From Desulforegula conservatrix Mb1Pa (GTDB lineage: Bacteria > Desulfobacterota > Desulfobacteria > Desulfobacterales > Desulforegulaceae), in NCBI RefSeq assembly GCF_000426225.1, contig NZ_AUEY01000002.1:124001-188000 (forward strand): a DNA stretch of 64,000 nucleotides, in the 5' to 3' direction. Both the position numbers and the translations under genes were made by a program. Numbering within the stretch: the first letter of the stretch is position 1; each line of letters starts with the position of its first letter. Of this stretch, positions 8,261-16,751 are shown one piece after another. The notes below the pieces were generated by a model that was not told the DNA's origin, did not search any database, and was given only the letters and a program-made list of their open reading frames with translations.

Positions 8261-9391
8261 ATGTTGTCAAATGCCCCTTCTTTCAGTTTTTTTGTTTCAG
8301 GCCTGGACGAAGAGGTTGGAAATAAAAGCCCTGTATGGCAGGAACCCCTACCATCAGGGCTATCGACCGAAGAATTGCGAAAAGCCGGATATCCGACATA
8401 CGGAGATTATTTTCTGGCTGTTTCCGGTTTTATCCTTTCTGATAAATATTCATGCATTGATTCGTCATCCCCTGAAAAAATAGAAAAAATAAGTATACAT
8501 ATTGAAAAGCACGGTGCTTATTATCATCCGGGAAGGATTCATGTTTGTTACATAAACGGGGAATCAAGAAATTTTGTGGTTAATTTTGCCATAAATGAAT
8601 TTGCAAGGAAGACCGCAAAAAACGAGTTTGAAATATTGAGCAATCTCAGAAAAAGTGAAGGCGGAACATATATCCCTGTGGTTTACGGCTTCAAAGAATC
8701 AGAAACTGATTCTGGCTCAATGCTTGCAATGTTTACAGGAGATTGGCTGGACGGTTTTCATGAATTTCATTTTTCAGGAAACAGCAAAAGCGTTGTTGTA
8801 TGGGATCCTGAAGCCCATTTTTTTCTGACGGATGATCAGGCCCGTGAAGCATACAGAATAGCGGCAGAAATTCTTACTAAATTCTATAACCCTTTTAACT
8901 ACAAGCAAATATATCCTTGGCACCATGCAGCCGGCGATTTCATAATAAGATGCGGAAAAGACGGGCTTGTTGATATCAGGCTGATAACTGTTCGGCAGTA
9001 TGAGTCGCTTTTTAATTTTGATGAAGATGATAGTATTGAAAACACCATAATCGGCCTCATTTATTTTTTTCTGAATATGTCCATTCGCATGAGAATAGAC
9101 AGACTGGACGGAATAGGTGAATACGTCTGGGCAGATGATTTTGTTCTTGAAAGCACCGTGAAGGGATTTCTGGATTCAGCAGCGCTCATGGACATTGCCG
9201 GAATGACAGGAGCGGAAGCTTTTGAAATGGGTATCAAGGGTTTTTCGGAAGAGGTTTTTTTTGAAATGGCGGATGAAATGGTTTCCATGTATAATCCCGC
9301 CTCACCTGAAATCAGTGTTATTCGGGAGAATCTCGAGAACCACTCAAAAACGGCCCATCGACTTTTTTCAGGCCACTTCAACACAATATAG
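8261..9391 (+). CDS. unrecognised conserved-looking protein adjacent to dsrAB, possibly a degenerate kinase-like fold
   Basis: I do not recognise this 376-residue soluble protein from a named family. Its layout suggests a kinase or phosphotransferase-like fold. A beta-rich N-terminal half contains VNFAINEFARKTAKNEFEIL, resembling a Lys...Glu helix pair. A hinge-like IPVVYGFKE follows, then WLDGFHEFHF. The segment YPWHHAAGDFIIRCGKDG-LVDIRLI stands where kinases have the HxDxxxxN catalytic loop and metal-binding Asp strand. The canonical loop residues are not conserved (WHHAAGD), so if it is a kinase fold it may be inactive or atypical. It is translationally coupled to the TPR gene and lies 269 bases upstream of dsrA. 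A dedicated dsr promoter candidate in that gap suggests separate transcription of dsrAB. Confidence 0.6.
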   Translation: MLSNAPSFSFFVSGLDEEVGNKSPVWQEPLPSGLSTEELRKAGYPTYGDYFLAVSGFILSDKYSCIDSSSPEKIEKISIHIEKHGAYYHPGRIHVCYINGESRNFVVNFAINEFARKTAKNEFEILSNLRKSEGGTYIPVVYGFKESETDSGSMLAMFTGDWLDGFHEFHFSGNSKSVVVWDPEAHFFLTDDQAREAYRIAAEILTKFYNPFNYKQIYPWHHAAGDFIIRCGKDGLVDIRLITVRQYESLFNFDEDDSIENTIIGLIYFFLNMSIRMRIDRLDGIGEYVWADDFVLESTVKGFLDSAALMDIAGMTGAEAFEMGIKGFSEEVFFEMADEMVSMYNPASPEISVIRENLENHSKTAHRLFSGHFNTI

Positions 9392-9448
9392 ACTTTTACC
9401 TGTTTTTTTTGACTCAACATAAAGTGGAAATGCTCATTCCATGCAGGC

Positions 9449-9471
9449 TACAAGCCCTTTAAGGGCCTGTA
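9449..9471. promoter_or_regulatory. 23-bp dyad upstream of the dsrA promoter (possible operator)
   Basis: TACAAGCCCTT-T-AAGGGCCTGTA is an inverted repeat with 10 of 11 positions pairing around a single central base. It lies 17 bases upstream of the -35 box of the dsrA promoter candidate. No T run follows, so it is unlikely to terminate the upstream gene. A dimeric activator or repressor site is the simplest reading, but this is inference. Confidence 0.45.
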
Positions 9472-9488
9472 AGAATAAAGCTTTTCTA

Positions 9489-9517
9489 TTGACAACCATG
9501 GGTATACGTCCTATAGG
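9489..9517 (+). promoter_or_regulatory. sigma70-type promoter candidate for dsrAB
   Basis: A perfect -35 TTGACA (9489-9494), a 17-base spacer and TATAGG (9512-9517) lie about 145 bases upstream of the dsrA start. This leaves a 5' leader of about 135 bases with no reading frame. The same architecture, TTGACA-N17-TATAGA, precedes the dsrMKJOP operon at 15924. Confidence 0.65.
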
Positions 9518-9660
9518 TCATCTCTGATTAAGCAGATAATGGCGGTAATAGCCGTCTTTAGATAGGAATGGAGTTAACTTGACGAGGTTCCTAACCTGAA
9601 AAGAGGCGTAGTTCTCTTTGAGTGTCAGGATTTTAATTTTATCACTATGGAGGAAAGACA

Positions 9661-10986
9661 ATGAAGTTCAAACACGCGACCCCGTTGTTGGACCAGCTGG
9701 AGTCCGGGCCATGGCCAAGCTTTGTTTCGGATATGAAGCTGGAAGCGGAATTCCGTGCGAAAAATGAGCAGGGAATTGATTTCCAGATCCCAAGCGACAC
9801 TGTTGAAGATCTGCTTGGTATTCTCGAACTGTCCTATAAACATGGACGTACCCACTGGAAACATGGTGGAATCGTAGGCGTATTTGGTTACGGCGGTGGT
9901 GTTATCGGCCGTTACTGTGACCAGCCTGAAAATTTCCCTGGCGTACAGGCGTTCCATACTGTCCGTGTTAACCAGCCTTCAGGTAAATACTACACCACCG
10001 ATTATCTTCGCAAGCTCATGGATATCTGGCAGCTCCGCGGCTCAGGTATCACAAACATGCATGGAGCAACCGGTGACATTATTTTCCTTGGCACCACAAC
10101 TCCTCAGCTTGAAGAAATTTTCTACGAGCTTACACACAACGTAAATCAGGACCTTGGTGGTTCAGGTTCCAACCTGAGAACCCCTGCTGACTGTCTTGGT
10201 TCTTCACGTTGCGAATATGCATGTTATGATACCAACGCACTCTGCTATTTCCTTACCCAGACATACCAGGATGAGCTTCACAGACCAGCGTTCCCATACA
10301 AGTTCAAGTTCAAGATGGACGGATGCCCTAACTGCTGCGTCGCTTCAATAGCTCGTTCTGACATGGCCTTTGTTGGTACATGGAAAGATGAAATCCGTAT
10401 AGATCAGGAAGCTGTTCAGGCTTATATCGGCGGCGAAATTCCTGCAAATGGCGGCGCATTCAAAGGCAGCCGTGATTGGGGTCCTTTCGACATTCAGAAA
10501 GAAGTTATTGATCTTTGCCCAACCGAATGTATGTGGATGGAAGGCAAAACCCTTAAGATTGACAATAAAGAATGTACACGCTGCATGCACTGCATCAACG
10601 CAATGCCTCGCGCTCTCAGAGTTGGTAAGGATACCGGCCTTTCAATTCTTGTTGGTGCAAAGGCTCCAATCGTTGACGGCGCTCAGATGGGTACACTTCT
10701 TGCTCCTTTTGTTGAAGTTAAACCTGAAGAAGATTACTCGGCAGTTACCGAAGTTATCGAAAATATCTGGAACTGGTGGATGGAAGAAGGCAAGAACCGT
10801 GAACGTCTTGGCGAGCTTATAATCCGTCAGGGCTTCCAGAAGGCTCTCGAAGTGTGCAATATCACTCCACAGCCTTGCCATGTCGAATACCCACGTACCA
10901 ACCCGTACATCTTCTGGAAAGAAGAAGAAGTACCTGGCGGCTGGGTGAATGACATTGAAGAATACAGAAAACATCACCTGAGATAA
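9661..10986 (+). CDS. dsrA: dissimilatory sulfite reductase alpha subunit DsrA
   Basis: DsrA with DsrB forms the siroheme enzyme that reduces sulfite in the cytoplasm, feeding DsrC trisulfide. The siroheme/[4Fe-4S] cysteines appear as C178-x5-C184 (CLGSSRC) and C222-x3-C226 (CPNCC). A ferredoxin domain is inserted at about residues 283-320 ([25 protein letters not shown]). The 441 residues are full length. A strong Shine-Dalgarno, ATGGAGGAAAG, precedes the ATG. dsrB starts 19 bases after the stop. Codons such as CGT and GGT are enriched relative to neighbours, as expected for a highly expressed gene. Confidence 0.98.
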   Translation: MKFKHATPLLDQLESGPWPSFVSDMKLEAEFRAKNEQGIDFQIPSDTVEDLLGILELSYKHGRTHWKHGGIVGVFGYGGGVIGRYCDQPENFPGVQAFHTVRVNQPSGKYYTTDYLRKLMDIWQLRGSGITNMHGATGDIIFLGTTTPQLEEIFYELTHNVNQDLGGSGSNLRTPADCLGSSRCEYACYDTNALCYFLTQTYQDELHRPAFPYKFKFKMDGCPNCCVASIARSDMAFVGTWKDEIRIDQEAVQAYIGGEIPANGGAFKGSRDWGPFDIQKEVIDLCPTECMWMEGKTLKIDNKECTRCMHCINAMPRALRVGKDTGLSILVGAKAPIVDGAQMGTLLAPFVEVKPEEDYSAVTEVIENIWNWWMEEGKNRERLGELIIRQGFQKALEVCNITPQPCHVEYPRTNPYIFWKEEEVPGGWVNDIEEYRKHHLR

Positions 10987-11005
10987 CATAAGGAGGGAAG
11001 TAGTC

Positions 11006-12154
11006 ATGGCATTCATTTCTTCAGGATTTAATCCGGATAAGCCTTTGGAGAACCGCATCACTGACATCGGTCCAAGGGATTTCAACGAATTTTACCCTCC
11101 AGTTATTGCAAGAAACAAGGGTAAATGGCTTTATCATGAAATCATTGAGCCAGGCGTTCTGGTTCATGTTTCTGAAACAGGCGAAGAAGTATATACAGTT
11201 CGTGTTGGTGCTGCGCGCCTTATGAGCGGTACCCTCATTCGTGAAATATGCGATATAGCTGACAAGCATTGTGATGGCCACCTTCGTTTCACCACAAGAA
11301 ACAACATAGAGTTCATGGTTGATTCCAAGGACAAGGTTGCTCCTCTTAAGGCTGATCTTGCAAGCCGCAAGTTTCCTGGCGGATCTTTCAAGTTCCCAAT
11401 CGGTGGGACTGGCTGCGGCGTTACCAACATAGTTCATACCCAGGGCTGGCTCCACTGCCATACTCCTGCGTCTGACGCATCTGGTACCGTTAAGGCAACA
11501 ATGGACGTTCTTTTCAAGGACTTCCAGGATATGAGACTTCCTGCACAGCTTCGTGTTTCTATGGCTTGCTGCCTTAACATGTGCGGTGCTGTTCATTGTT
11601 CTGATATCGCTATCCTTGGCTATCATCGTAAGCCGCCAAAGATGGACCATGAGTATCTTGACAAGCTTTGTGAAATTCCTTTGGCGATTGCTGCATGTCC
11701 AACAGCAGCCATCAAGCCTAAGAAGATCACCCTTGATAGCGGTGCCATTGTTAACTCGATAGATGTTAACCAGGACAGATGTATGTACTGCGGTAACTGC
11801 TACACCATGTGTCCTTCTCTTCCGCTTGCGGATACCGAAGGTGACGGTATAGTTCTTATGGCTGGTGGTAAGGTTTCTAACCGTATCTCAGCTCCTAAGT
11901 TCTCCAAGGTTGTTGTTGCTTTCATTGAAAACGACATGCCTCGCTGGCCAAAAATGACCCAGACCATATCACGTATGGTTGAAGCATATGCAAGCGGCGC
12001 ACGTAAGTATGAGCGTTTCGGTGACTGGGCAGAGCGTATTGGCTGGGAGCGTTTCTTCGAAAAATGCGAAATCGAATTTACTCACCATCTGATTGACGAT
12101 TTCCGTGATCACGCTTACCACACCTGGCGTCAAACCACACAGTTCAAGTTCTAA
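11006..12154 (+). CDS. dsrB: dissimilatory sulfite reductase beta subunit DsrB
   Basis: This is the beta subunit of the alpha2beta2 sulfite reductase, carrying the catalytically competent siroheme in characterised enzymes. Landmarks are [20 protein letters not shown], the cysteine cluster [11 protein letters not shown] (residues 188-198) and the ferredoxin motif [20 protein letters not shown]. It is full length at 382 residues. AAGGAGGGAAG is an excellent ribosome-binding site. A stable hairpin separates it from dsrD. Confidence 0.98.
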   Translation: MAFISSGFNPDKPLENRITDIGPRDFNEFYPPVIARNKGKWLYHEIIEPGVLVHVSETGEEVYTVRVGAARLMSGTLIREICDIADKHCDGHLRFTTRNNIEFMVDSKDKVAPLKADLASRKFPGGSFKFPIGGTGCGVTNIVHTQGWLHCHTPASDASGTVKATMDVLFKDFQDMRLPAQLRVSMACCLNMCGAVHCSDIAILGYHRKPPKMDHEYLDKLCEIPLAIAACPTAAIKPKKITLDSGAIVNSIDVNQDRCMYCGNCYTMCPSLPLADTEGDGIVLMAGGKVSNRISAPKFSKVVVAFIENDMPRWPKMTQTISRMVEAYASGARKYERFGDWAERIGWERFFEKCEIEFTHHLIDDFRDHAYHTWRQTTQFKF

Positions 12155-12180
12155 TTTGACTGTGTTTAAAGATTAATAAG

Positions 12181-12208
12181 GCCGGGGAGCGTTTTTTCGC
12201 CCCCCGGC
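12181..12208 (+). promoter_or_regulatory. stable hairpin between dsrB and dsrD
   Basis: GCCGGGGAGCG pairs with CGCCCCCCGGC (one A-C mismatch) around a T6 loop, giving a very GC-rich stem in otherwise AT-rich DNA. The T run lies in the loop and not after the stem, so it is not a standard terminator. It more likely stabilises the dsrAB transcript 3' end or reduces expression of dsrD relative to dsrAB. Confidence 0.6.
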
Positions 12209-12236
12209 TCATCTTGTTTATATAAGGAGCAAGATT

Positions 12237-12479
12237 ATGGCAGTTCCAGAAAACGCAAAAGAACTCATCATTGAAGGTCTTACAAAGAAGACAAAGACCA
12301 AGTCGAAGTTTTATCTTAAGGATTTCAATGAATTTCTTCCTGGATGCAACCCACGCGAAGTTAAGAATGTAGTTAACTCTCTTGTTGCTGATGGAACCCT
12401 TGAATACTGGTCAAGCGGAAGCTCTACTATGATCGGTCTCAAGGGCATGGGCAAGCAGGCGGCTACTGAAAACGAATAG
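12237..12479 (+). CDS. dsrD: DsrD, allosteric activator of sulfite reductase
   Basis: This 80-residue winged-helix protein (KTKSKFYLKDFNEFLPGCNP, REVKNVVNSLVADGTLEYWS) is characteristic of sulfate-reducing dsr loci. It has been reported to stimulate DsrAB activity directly. It is full length, with the ribosome-binding site AAGGAGCAAG. Its presence supports operation of the pathway in the reductive direction. Confidence 0.96.
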   Translation: MAVPENAKELIIEGLTKKTKTKSKFYLKDFNEFLPGCNPREVKNVVNSLVADGTLEYWSSGSSTMIGLKGMGKQAATENE

Positions 12480-12493
12480 TATTAATTAGAAAA

Positions 12494-13885
12494 ATGATTC
12501 AGTCCGATGTGTTCCCAAGATTTGTTATCTCCGCACTCAGAGGCGGCTCCGGAAAGACTATTGTATCGATCGGACTGATAGCAGCTCTCAAAGAGTCAGG
12601 AAAGATAATTGCGCCCTTCAAAAAAGGGCCTGACTATATTGACGCGGGCTGGCTGGCCCTCGCGGCCGGCCGGCCCTGTCACAATCTGGACACCTTTCTG
12701 ATTACCCCTGATAACGTCAAAAAATCCTTTTTATCCAAAGCACTACATTCAGATATTTCTGTTATTGAAGGAAACCGCGGTCTTTTTGATGGAATAGACA
12801 TGTCTGGAAATACAAGCACTGCCGAAATTGCAAAGCTGCTCGACGCTCCTGTAATACTCTGTCTTGACTGCACAAAAACCACAAGAACCATGGCTGCCGT
12901 CGTATGCGGATGCAAGGCTTTTGAGCCTGATATAAGAATAGCGGGTATAGTTCTTAACAGGGTTGCAGGACCAAGGCACGAGGGTATTCTCACCAAAACC
13001 ATAGAGCATCATAGCGGAATTCCAATAGTTGGAGCTATTCCAAAGCTCAGCAGCGATGATTTTCCGGAAAGGCATATGGGGCTTATTCCCACCCATGAGC
13101 ATCAGGGCGCCATGGAATCGATTAACGCTGCAAAGCGGGCTGCAACCAAATATATTAATTTAGAAAAAATTCTGGATATTGCAAACTCAGCTCCCTCAAT
13201 GCAAACTCAATATGAGCAGCTTGCTGACCTGACATCATCAGCTGAAATAAGGATAGGAGTTCTCAGGGATTCTGCATTTCAGTTTTATTATCCTGATAAT
13301 ATTGATTGTTTTACATCAAGAGGGGCCGAGATTATCTATATAAGCCCCTTAAAAGATAAAGAGCTTCCGGAAATTGATGCTCTGTATATTGGCGGAGGTT
13401 TTCCTGAAACCCATGCTAAAGAGCTTTCAGATAATGCTTCGTTCAGGGAATCGCTTAAGAACAAGATAGAAGAAGGACTGCCTGTATACGCTGAATGCGG
13501 TGGCCTCATGTTTCTTGGAAGAACCATAGAAACAGATTCAAAAAAGCATGAGATGTCAGGTATTTTCCCCCTTGATTTTACAATATCCAAAAAACCCCAG
13601 GGCCATGGATATGTGATTGCAAGTCCTGATCAGCCAAATATCTGGTTTGATGAGGGTGTTGAAGTAAAAGGGCATGAATTCAGGTATTCAAAGGTTGAAT
13701 ATTGCGGATGCAGCGACAAGGATATGATTTACAGAATGAAGAGGGGCGTTGGCATAATAAACGGCCGGGATGGCCTCTCTTATAAAAATACCCTTGCTTC
13801 TTATATGCATATCCACGCTCTTGGTGCGAGCCAGTGGATAGAATCAATGTTAAGAAACGCAAAAACTTACAAACAATCAAAATAA
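12494..13885 (+). CDS. cbiA: cobyrinate a,c-diamide synthase family amidase CbiA (dsr-linked)
   Basis: This ATP- and glutamine-dependent amidase has an N-terminal dethiobiotin-synthetase-like domain (Walker A ALRGGSGKTIVSIG; KKGPDYIDAGWL) and a C-terminal class I glutamine amidotransferase domain (nucleophile Cys in YAECGGLMFLG; HEFRYSKVE). CbiA amidates the a and c side chains of cobyrinate. Copies fixed beside dsrABD have been proposed to amidate the siroheme of sulfite reductase. It is 463 residues and starts 14 bases after dsrD. No cobalamin riboswitch precedes it, which fits regulation with dsr. It ends 10 bases from the convergent tatC. Confidence 0.92.
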   Translation: MIQSDVFPRFVISALRGGSGKTIVSIGLIAALKESGKIIAPFKKGPDYIDAGWLALAAGRPCHNLDTFLITPDNVKKSFLSKALHSDISVIEGNRGLFDGIDMSGNTSTAEIAKLLDAPVILCLDCTKTTRTMAAVVCGCKAFEPDIRIAGIVLNRVAGPRHEGILTKTIEHHSGIPIVGAIPKLSSDDFPERHMGLIPTHEHQGAMESINAAKRAATKYINLEKILDIANSAPSMQTQYEQLADLTSSAEIRIGVLRDSAFQFYYPDNIDCFTSRGAEIIYISPLKDKELPEIDALYIGGGFPETHAKELSDNASFRESLKNKIEEGLPVYAECGGLMFLGRTIETDSKKHEMSGIFPLDFTISKKPQGHGYVIASPDQPNIWFDEGVEVKGHEFRYSKVEYCGCSDKDMIYRMKRGVGIINGRDGLSYKNTLASYMHIHALGASQWIESMLRNAKTYKQSK

Positions 13886-13895
13886 AAACCTTCGA

Positions 13896-14681
13896 TTATT
13901 CTTCAAAAACCTCGGCTTTATCATCTTCGTCTTGTTTTTGCCTTTCTTTGCCAAATATTTTTGCTCCGATAATGCTTATTTCATAGAGAATGAGAAGTGG
14001 GCCTGCCATTATGCACTGACTCATCACATCAGGACCAGGAGTAATAATTGCTGCTATGATAAAAATGATGATAACAGCATATTTCCTGTTTTTGCTCAGA
14101 AAACCCGGGCTTACAATTCCAAGCCTGGCCATTATAGTAACCACAAGAGGCATTTCGAAAACAGCACCAAATGCAAGAAGCATGAGGGACGCAAGACTCA
14201 TGTACTCCTTCATGGAAGGTAATGCTTCAATATGCTCATTTGTAAAACTTAGAAAAAATTCAAATCCGAAAGGGAAAGCAGCAAAATAGCCGAAAAGTGC
14301 TCCTCCAATGAAAAAAAAGGCTGAAAGAAAAATTGCGGGGGCAAGAATTCTTTTTTCATGCTTATAAAGTCCTGGAGTCACAAACATCCAGAATTCGAAG
14401 GCCAAATATGGAAAGGCCAGCATGATGCCGGAAATCAAAGCTACTTTAAGATAAGTGAAAAAAGCTTCTGTGAGACCGGTAAATATGATCTTTCCATGAT
14501 TGTTCATGGCCTTGAGAAGAGGAATCATGAGTATATTGAAGATTTCCTCTTTATAAAAATAGGAAATCCCGAAGCCGATCGCAATAGCGATGACACATCT
14601 CAGAAGCCGCCATCTTAGCTCTTCTAAATGAGCGGTAAAAGGAAGAGCCACGTTTTCATAATTTGAATCAGCATCCTGCAT
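13896..14681 (-). CDS. tatC: twin-arginine translocase subunit TatC
   Basis: This polytopic protein (six helices) recognises twin-arginine signal peptides. Family motifs are the N-terminal HLEELRWRL, FEFWMFVTPGLYKHEKR and AFGAVFEMPLV. I place the start at ATG 14681 because GGAGG lies 6 bases ahead. An upstream ATG at 14702 would extend it by 7 residues but lies deep in tatA and has no such site. It overlaps the tatA end by 14 bases, so the two are coupled. The C-terminal tail is acidic (EDDKAEVFEE). Confidence 0.95.
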   Translation of the reverse strand: MQDADSNYENVALPFTAHLEELRWRLLRCVIAIAIGFGISYFYKEEIFNILMIPLLKAMNNHGKIIFTGLTEAFFTYLKVALISGIMLAFPYLAFEFWMFVTPGLYKHEKRILAPAIFLSAFFFIGGALFGYFAAFPFGFEFFLSFTNEHIEALPSMKEYMSLASLMLLAFGAVFEMPLVVTIMARLGIVSPGFLSKNRKYAVIIIFIIAAIITPGPDVMSQCIMAGPLLILYEISIIGAKIFGKERQKQDEDDKAEVFEE

Positions 14682-14967
14682 GATCATCCTCCGTGCAGGC
14701 ATGTTTTTTTATTTCATCGGAAGGCTCGGAAGAAGGCATATCTTCGGAAACTGTAACTGTGTCGGTTTTTTTAGAATATTTTGTCTTATTCTCGACTTCG
14801 TCATCTTCGTCCAGGCCGATGGCAGTTTTAAGATCATTGGATGCTTTTTTGAATTCTCGAGCAGCCCTTCCAAGGGTTTTTGCAAGTTCAGGTAGCTTTT
14901 TTGGCCCAAGAACAATCATTGCCACAACAAATATCAGAAGCAGTTCCTGTATTCCTATTCCAAACAT
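14668..14967 (-). CDS. tatA: twin-arginine translocase subunit TatA/TatB
   Basis: The 99-residue product has the family form: a short periplasmic start, one membrane helix (IQELLLIFVVAMIVLGPKKL), an amphipathic helix (PELAKTLGRAAREFKKASND) and a charged tail. The GPKKLPEL hinge fits the TatA/TatB superfamily. With only one such gene beside tatC it may serve both roles. The pair lies between the two dsr operons, and DsrO, 5 kb away, has a twin-arginine signal. Confidence 0.93.
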   Translation of the reverse strand: MFGIGIQELLLIFVVAMIVLGPKKLPELAKTLGRAAREFKKASNDLKTAIGLDEDDEVENKTKYSKKTDTVTVSEDMPSSEPSDEIKKHACTEDDHAGC

Positions 14968-15053
14968 CTAAATCATTCCCCATTAAAAAATCTAAAAGTT
15001 ACCTGTAAATACAAAAAAAAATGATAAAAAGCCATATATAATTCAGAGGTAAT

Positions 15054-15818
15054 TCATAGCATTACAGGTATTTTATTGCGTATGTTTATGCCCTTCAGAT
15101 CAATAAGCGTATCATAGGCGATAATTTCGACCCCATTAGCCACAGCTTTTCTAAGAGATTTCCCATAGGCTGGGTCAATATGGTCGGCCGGAGAGAAGCA
15201 TTCGGAATCCATTCTCTGGACTATGAAAAGAATGACGCTCCTGAAGCCTTCATTTGCGAGCCTTTCAAGTTCCTCAACATGCTTTTTCCCTCTTGATGTA
15301 ACGGCGTCCGGGAAGCAGGCTCGTCCCTCTTCAACATAAGTGCTGTTTTTTATTTCAATATAACAGGGCTTGCATTCATGCGAGCGCAAGCAAAGATCGA
15401 GTCTTGTTCCTTCCGAGGTGGTGATTTCCGGGATAATCTCCGAATACCCGGAAAGCTCCTGGATTAGTCCGTAAGTGATGGCATCTTTCACAAGTCTGTT
15501 CGGCAGTATTGCATTTACTCCTACCATGGAGCCGGGCATTTCAATAATTTCCCATGTACATGAAAGTTTACGCTTTGGATTTGCGCTTTCAGATATCCAT
15601 ACCCCCATGCCTGGTTCGGAACATGTCTTCATTGATCCGGAGTTTGGGCAGTGTGCAGTAATTATTGTTCCGTCGTCCAGTTTGATATCTGCAAGAAATC
15701 TTTTATATCTTTTAACCAGAATGCCTGGAATGAGTTTTGGCCATCTGATCAGTCTGTACGAAACGGACAGATCAATAAATGCAGGGGATAAAATTTTGTA
15801 AACAGGCTTCGGATTCAA
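15054..15818 (-). CDS. sfsA: SfsA family protein (sugar fermentation stimulation homologue)
   Basis: The core matches SfsA, a PD-(D/E)XK-like DNA-binding or nuclease-fold family: LVKRYKRFLADIKLDDG, AHCPNSGSMKTC, EGTRLDLCL, CYIEIKNSTYVEEGRACFPD and TSRGKKHVEEL. The assigned start is a TTG at 15816-15818, since no ATG with a ribosome-binding site is visible. SfsA proteins usually begin close to the WPKLIPGILVKRYKRF segment, so the true start may be some 20 codons later. The molecular function is unresolved. Confidence 0.88.
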   Translation of the reverse strand: MNPKPVYKILSPAFIDLSVSYRLIRWPKLIPGILVKRYKRFLADIKLDDGTIITAHCPNSGSMKTCSEPGMGVWISESANPKRKLSCTWEIIEMPGSMVGVNAILPNRLVKDAITYGLIQELSGYSEIIPEITTSEGTRLDLCLRSHECKPCYIEIKNSTYVEEGRACFPDAVTSRGKKHVEELERLANEGFRSVILFIVQRMDSECFSPADHIDPAYGKSLRKAVANGVEIIAYDTLIDLKGINIRNKIPVML

Positions 15819-15923
15819 ATATATTCAATCTTGTTTGGAAATAGGTACAACATCGTGTGCATTTTCAGTATTCAAAAAGTTCAGATGTGCTTGAAAATCA
15901 AGAAAATACAAGGGAGTTTAGCC

Positions 15924-15952
15924 TTGACACATCTATGTGAAATGACTATAGA
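15924..15952 (+). promoter_or_regulatory. sigma70-type promoter candidate for the rsbRD_N-dsrMKJOP operon
   Basis: TTGACA (15924-15929), a 17-base spacer and TATAGA (15947-15952) lie about 80 bases before the start codon. The -10 context CTATAG is shared with the dsrAB promoter candidate at 9489, which suggests similar expression of the two operons. Confidence 0.65.
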
Positions 15953-16033
15953 CAGATTTTTATATAATAGGCATAAATGTTTGCCTGGCAAGATCTGACC
16001 CGCAATTTATCATAAGAAATCATTGATTGAAGG

Positions 16034-16612
16034 ATGGGTATGTCGCTGAAGGAGTTTTTTAAAAAAAACCAGGATTACATAATGCAAAAATGGTTCGACA
16101 AAATTGTCAGAACCTATGATAGCGACACCGCCAGATTTCTTGCAAATGAAAAAGATCAGTTCTCCAATCCTGTAGGAGCCGCTATCAGGCAGAGCCTGAC
16201 AGACAGTCTGAAAATTCTTGCGGACGGGAATCAGGATGAAAATGCCATGAGAGCCGCGCTGGATCCCATGATAAGAATAAGGGCCGTTCAGGATTTTACA
16301 GCATCCAGAGCTGTTTCCATCGTTTTTTTGATAAAGCCCGTACTTCGGGAACTCATAGCAAAAAACCAGAAAAAACCAGATCTGAACCAGTCAGAGATAG
16401 AATCTTTAGAAAACCATCTTGATATGCTTTTTCTTTCCTCATTTGACGTTTTTATGGGCTGCAGGGAGCAAATATATGGTTTTAAAGCCAGTCATGTGAA
16501 AGACAGAACAAAGAAGCTGCTTCAAAAAGCAGGGCTTCTGGCCGAGGTGCCTGAGGTGGGAACGGAAATAATCCCACATGATGTATATAAGCAGAGTTTC
16601 GGTAATAATTAG
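16034..16612 (+). CDS. RsbRD N-terminal-domain protein, first gene of the dsrM operon
   Basis: The 192-residue all-alpha protein resembles the RsbRD_N domain (KNQDYIMQKWFDKIVRTYDS, QSLTDSLKILADG, TASRAVSIVFLIKPVLREL). This is a globin-like sensory fold named after stressosome co-antagonists. Genes of this type commonly precede dsrM in sulfate reducers, so a role linked to the DsrMKJOP complex is likely but unproven. No membrane segment is present. Start at ATG 16034; GTG and ATG alternatives lie within 6 bases. A 139-base gap separates it from dsrM. Confidence 0.8.
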   Translation: MGMSLKEFFKKNQDYIMQKWFDKIVRTYDSDTARFLANEKDQFSNPVGAAIRQSLTDSLKILADGNQDENAMRAALDPMIRIRAVQDFTASRAVSIVFLIKPVLRELIAKNQKKPDLNQSEIESLENHLDMLFLSSFDVFMGCREQIYGFKASHVKDRTKKLLQKAGLLAEVPEVGTEIIPHDVYKQSFGNN

Positions 16613-16751
16613 TTTGTGGCACAAAGCTTTTTTTTCGTGTGCGCTCTTTCCTGCAAATACCCGGGTGCAGATGGAAAGCGCGTCAGACGGAAGATCTGGC
16701 TTTGGCTTTAAAGTTAACAATATTAACAAGGGCCGGAGAGTGAGGTAAGTA

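Noticed and set aside
11021-11650. Minus-strand open frame of 209 codons opposite dsrB
   Set aside because: Antisense to dsrB with no ribosome-binding site or domain pattern.
12480-12493. Cobalamin riboswitch ahead of cbiA
   Set aside because: Only 14 bases separate dsrD and cbiA, so there is no room for a riboswitch and no consensus is present.
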